A stretch of 64,000 nucleotides of DNA, from the NCBI RefSeq assembly GCF_024609765.1, contig NZ_JANFDG010000012.1, forward strand, positions 62,001 to 126,000. Direction: 5' to 3'. Origin of the DNA: Shinella pollutisoli (GTDB lineage Bacteria; Pseudomonadota; Alphaproteobacteria; Rhizobiales; Rhizobiaceae). Made by a program: the position numbers and the translations under genes. The notes under the pieces are model-generated. The model did no database searches. It was given only the letters and a program-made list of their open reading frames with translations, and was not told the origin of the DNA. Shown piece after piece: positions 63,654-64,000 of this stretch. Numbering within the stretch: position 1 is the stretch's first letter; each line of letters starts with the position of its first letter.

Positions 63654-64000
63654 ATGACGGGCAGGACAATAGGCTTTATCGGACTGGGAATGATGGGGAC
63701 GCCGATGTGCGCGTGCCTCGCCGCCGCCGGCCACCGGCTCCATGTCGCCGATGCCGATCCCGCGCGGGTGGCCGAGGTCTGCGAGAGGTTTTCCGCCGAG
63801 CCGCTGACGTGGGATGTGGCGCCAGGGCTCGACATGCTGATCACCATGCTGCCGAATTCGGCGATTGTCGAAGCCGTGCTGCTCGAAGACGGCTGGGCCG
63901 GACGGTTGGCCAGGGGCGCGCTCGTCATGGACATGAGTTCCTCCGAGCCTACCCGGTCGCGCGATCTCGCCACGACGCTCGCGGCGCAGCGCATCGACTA
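63654..64000 (+). CDS. beta-hydroxyacid dehydrogenase, 3-hydroxyisobutyrate/tartronate-semialdehyde type (partial)
   Basis: The first 115 residues are present and the gene runs off the right edge. The NAD(P) motif IGFIGLGMMGTPM and the MLPNSAIVEAV region with ARGALVMDMSSSEP (substrate loop) place it in the HIBADH family. It would oxidise a beta-hydroxy acid from the pathway. It starts 33 bases after the NIPSNAP stop. Confidence 0.85.
   Translation, partial: MTGRTIGFIGLGMMGTPMCACLAAAGHRLHVADADPARVAEVCERFSAEPLTWDVAPGLDMLITMLPNSAIVEAVLLEDGWAGRLARGALVMDMSSSEPTRSRDLATTLAAQRID

Overview
The window is about 64 kb of GC-rich chromosome from an alphaproteobacterium, most likely a member of the Rhizobiaceae (Rhizobium/Ensifer/Shinella type). 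Support comes from two intergenic repeats that look like RIME elements of rhizobia, two DUF982 genes, several GGAAC-N16-CGTT promoters (the signature of the alphaproteobacterial general-stress sigma factor EcfG/RpoE2), an HWE-type histidine kinase and rhizobial-style ABC operons. No rRNA, tRNA, CRISPR array, transposase or phage gene was recognised. Species-level assignment is not possible from what is visible.

Layout. (1) 0-7.9 kb: an edge-truncated dimethylglycine/sarcosine dehydrogenase-like flavoprotein divergent from a LysR regulator, small proteins, a glutathione S-transferase, a DHFR-like reductase, a DeoR regulator overlapping an FGGY sugar kinase, and an exported S1/P1 nuclease. (2) 7.9-23.6 kb: a general-stress region with DUF3008, SDR, CBS, DUF982, PfpI-type and DUF892 proteins, glycogen debranching enzyme GlgX, a large hybrid kinase, an HWE kinase, and a three-gene operon encoding an N-formylglutamate amidohydrolase-like protein, a DUF1704/QEGLA metallopeptidase and a GshB-like ATP-grasp ligase. 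Many of these units carry EcfG-type promoters. (3) 23.8-31.4 kb: a sulfur-scavenging operon with a ComA-like protein, an ABC importer, an LLM monooxygenase and two MFS transporters. (4) 31.4-39.5 kb: an FmdE-like cassette, a zinc-ribbon membrane protein with an exported partner, a TPR-caspase protein, a cold-shock protein, a fosmidomycin-resistance-type MFS protein and an AraC regulator. An FNR/FixK-type promoter lies in the gap before the AraC gene. (5) 39.6-44.4 kb: a chemoreceptor and a PAS-GGDEF-EAL protein. (6) 44.4-50.2 kb: sulfur genes on the minus strand, namely a YeeE/TsuA-type thiosulfate transporter, an exported rhodanese, cysE and ssuBCA. (7) 50.4-52.5 kb: an SDR plus NTF2-like pair divergent from an HxlR regulator, and two small stress-type genes. 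(8) 52.7-64 kb: a GntR-controlled catabolic locus with a ribose-type ABC importer, two SMP-30-like proteins (one fused to a permease), MmgE/PrpD, a metallo-beta-lactamase-fold hydrolase, a NIPSNAP protein and an edge-truncated hydroxyacid dehydrogenase.

How the genes work together. Three separate sulfur units (ComA operon, rhodanese/yeeE, ssuACB-cysE) each carry the same 17-bp dyad, TCTATA-N5-TATAGA, in front of the first gene. This suggests one regulator of sulfur limitation. The stress region is tied together by shared EcfG-type promoters. The right-end locus looks like a complete uptake and breakdown pathway for an unidentified sugar- or lactone-like substrate. Its most unusual parts are a membrane permease with a lactonase-like beta-propeller at its C terminus and a second propeller that has lost metal ligands.
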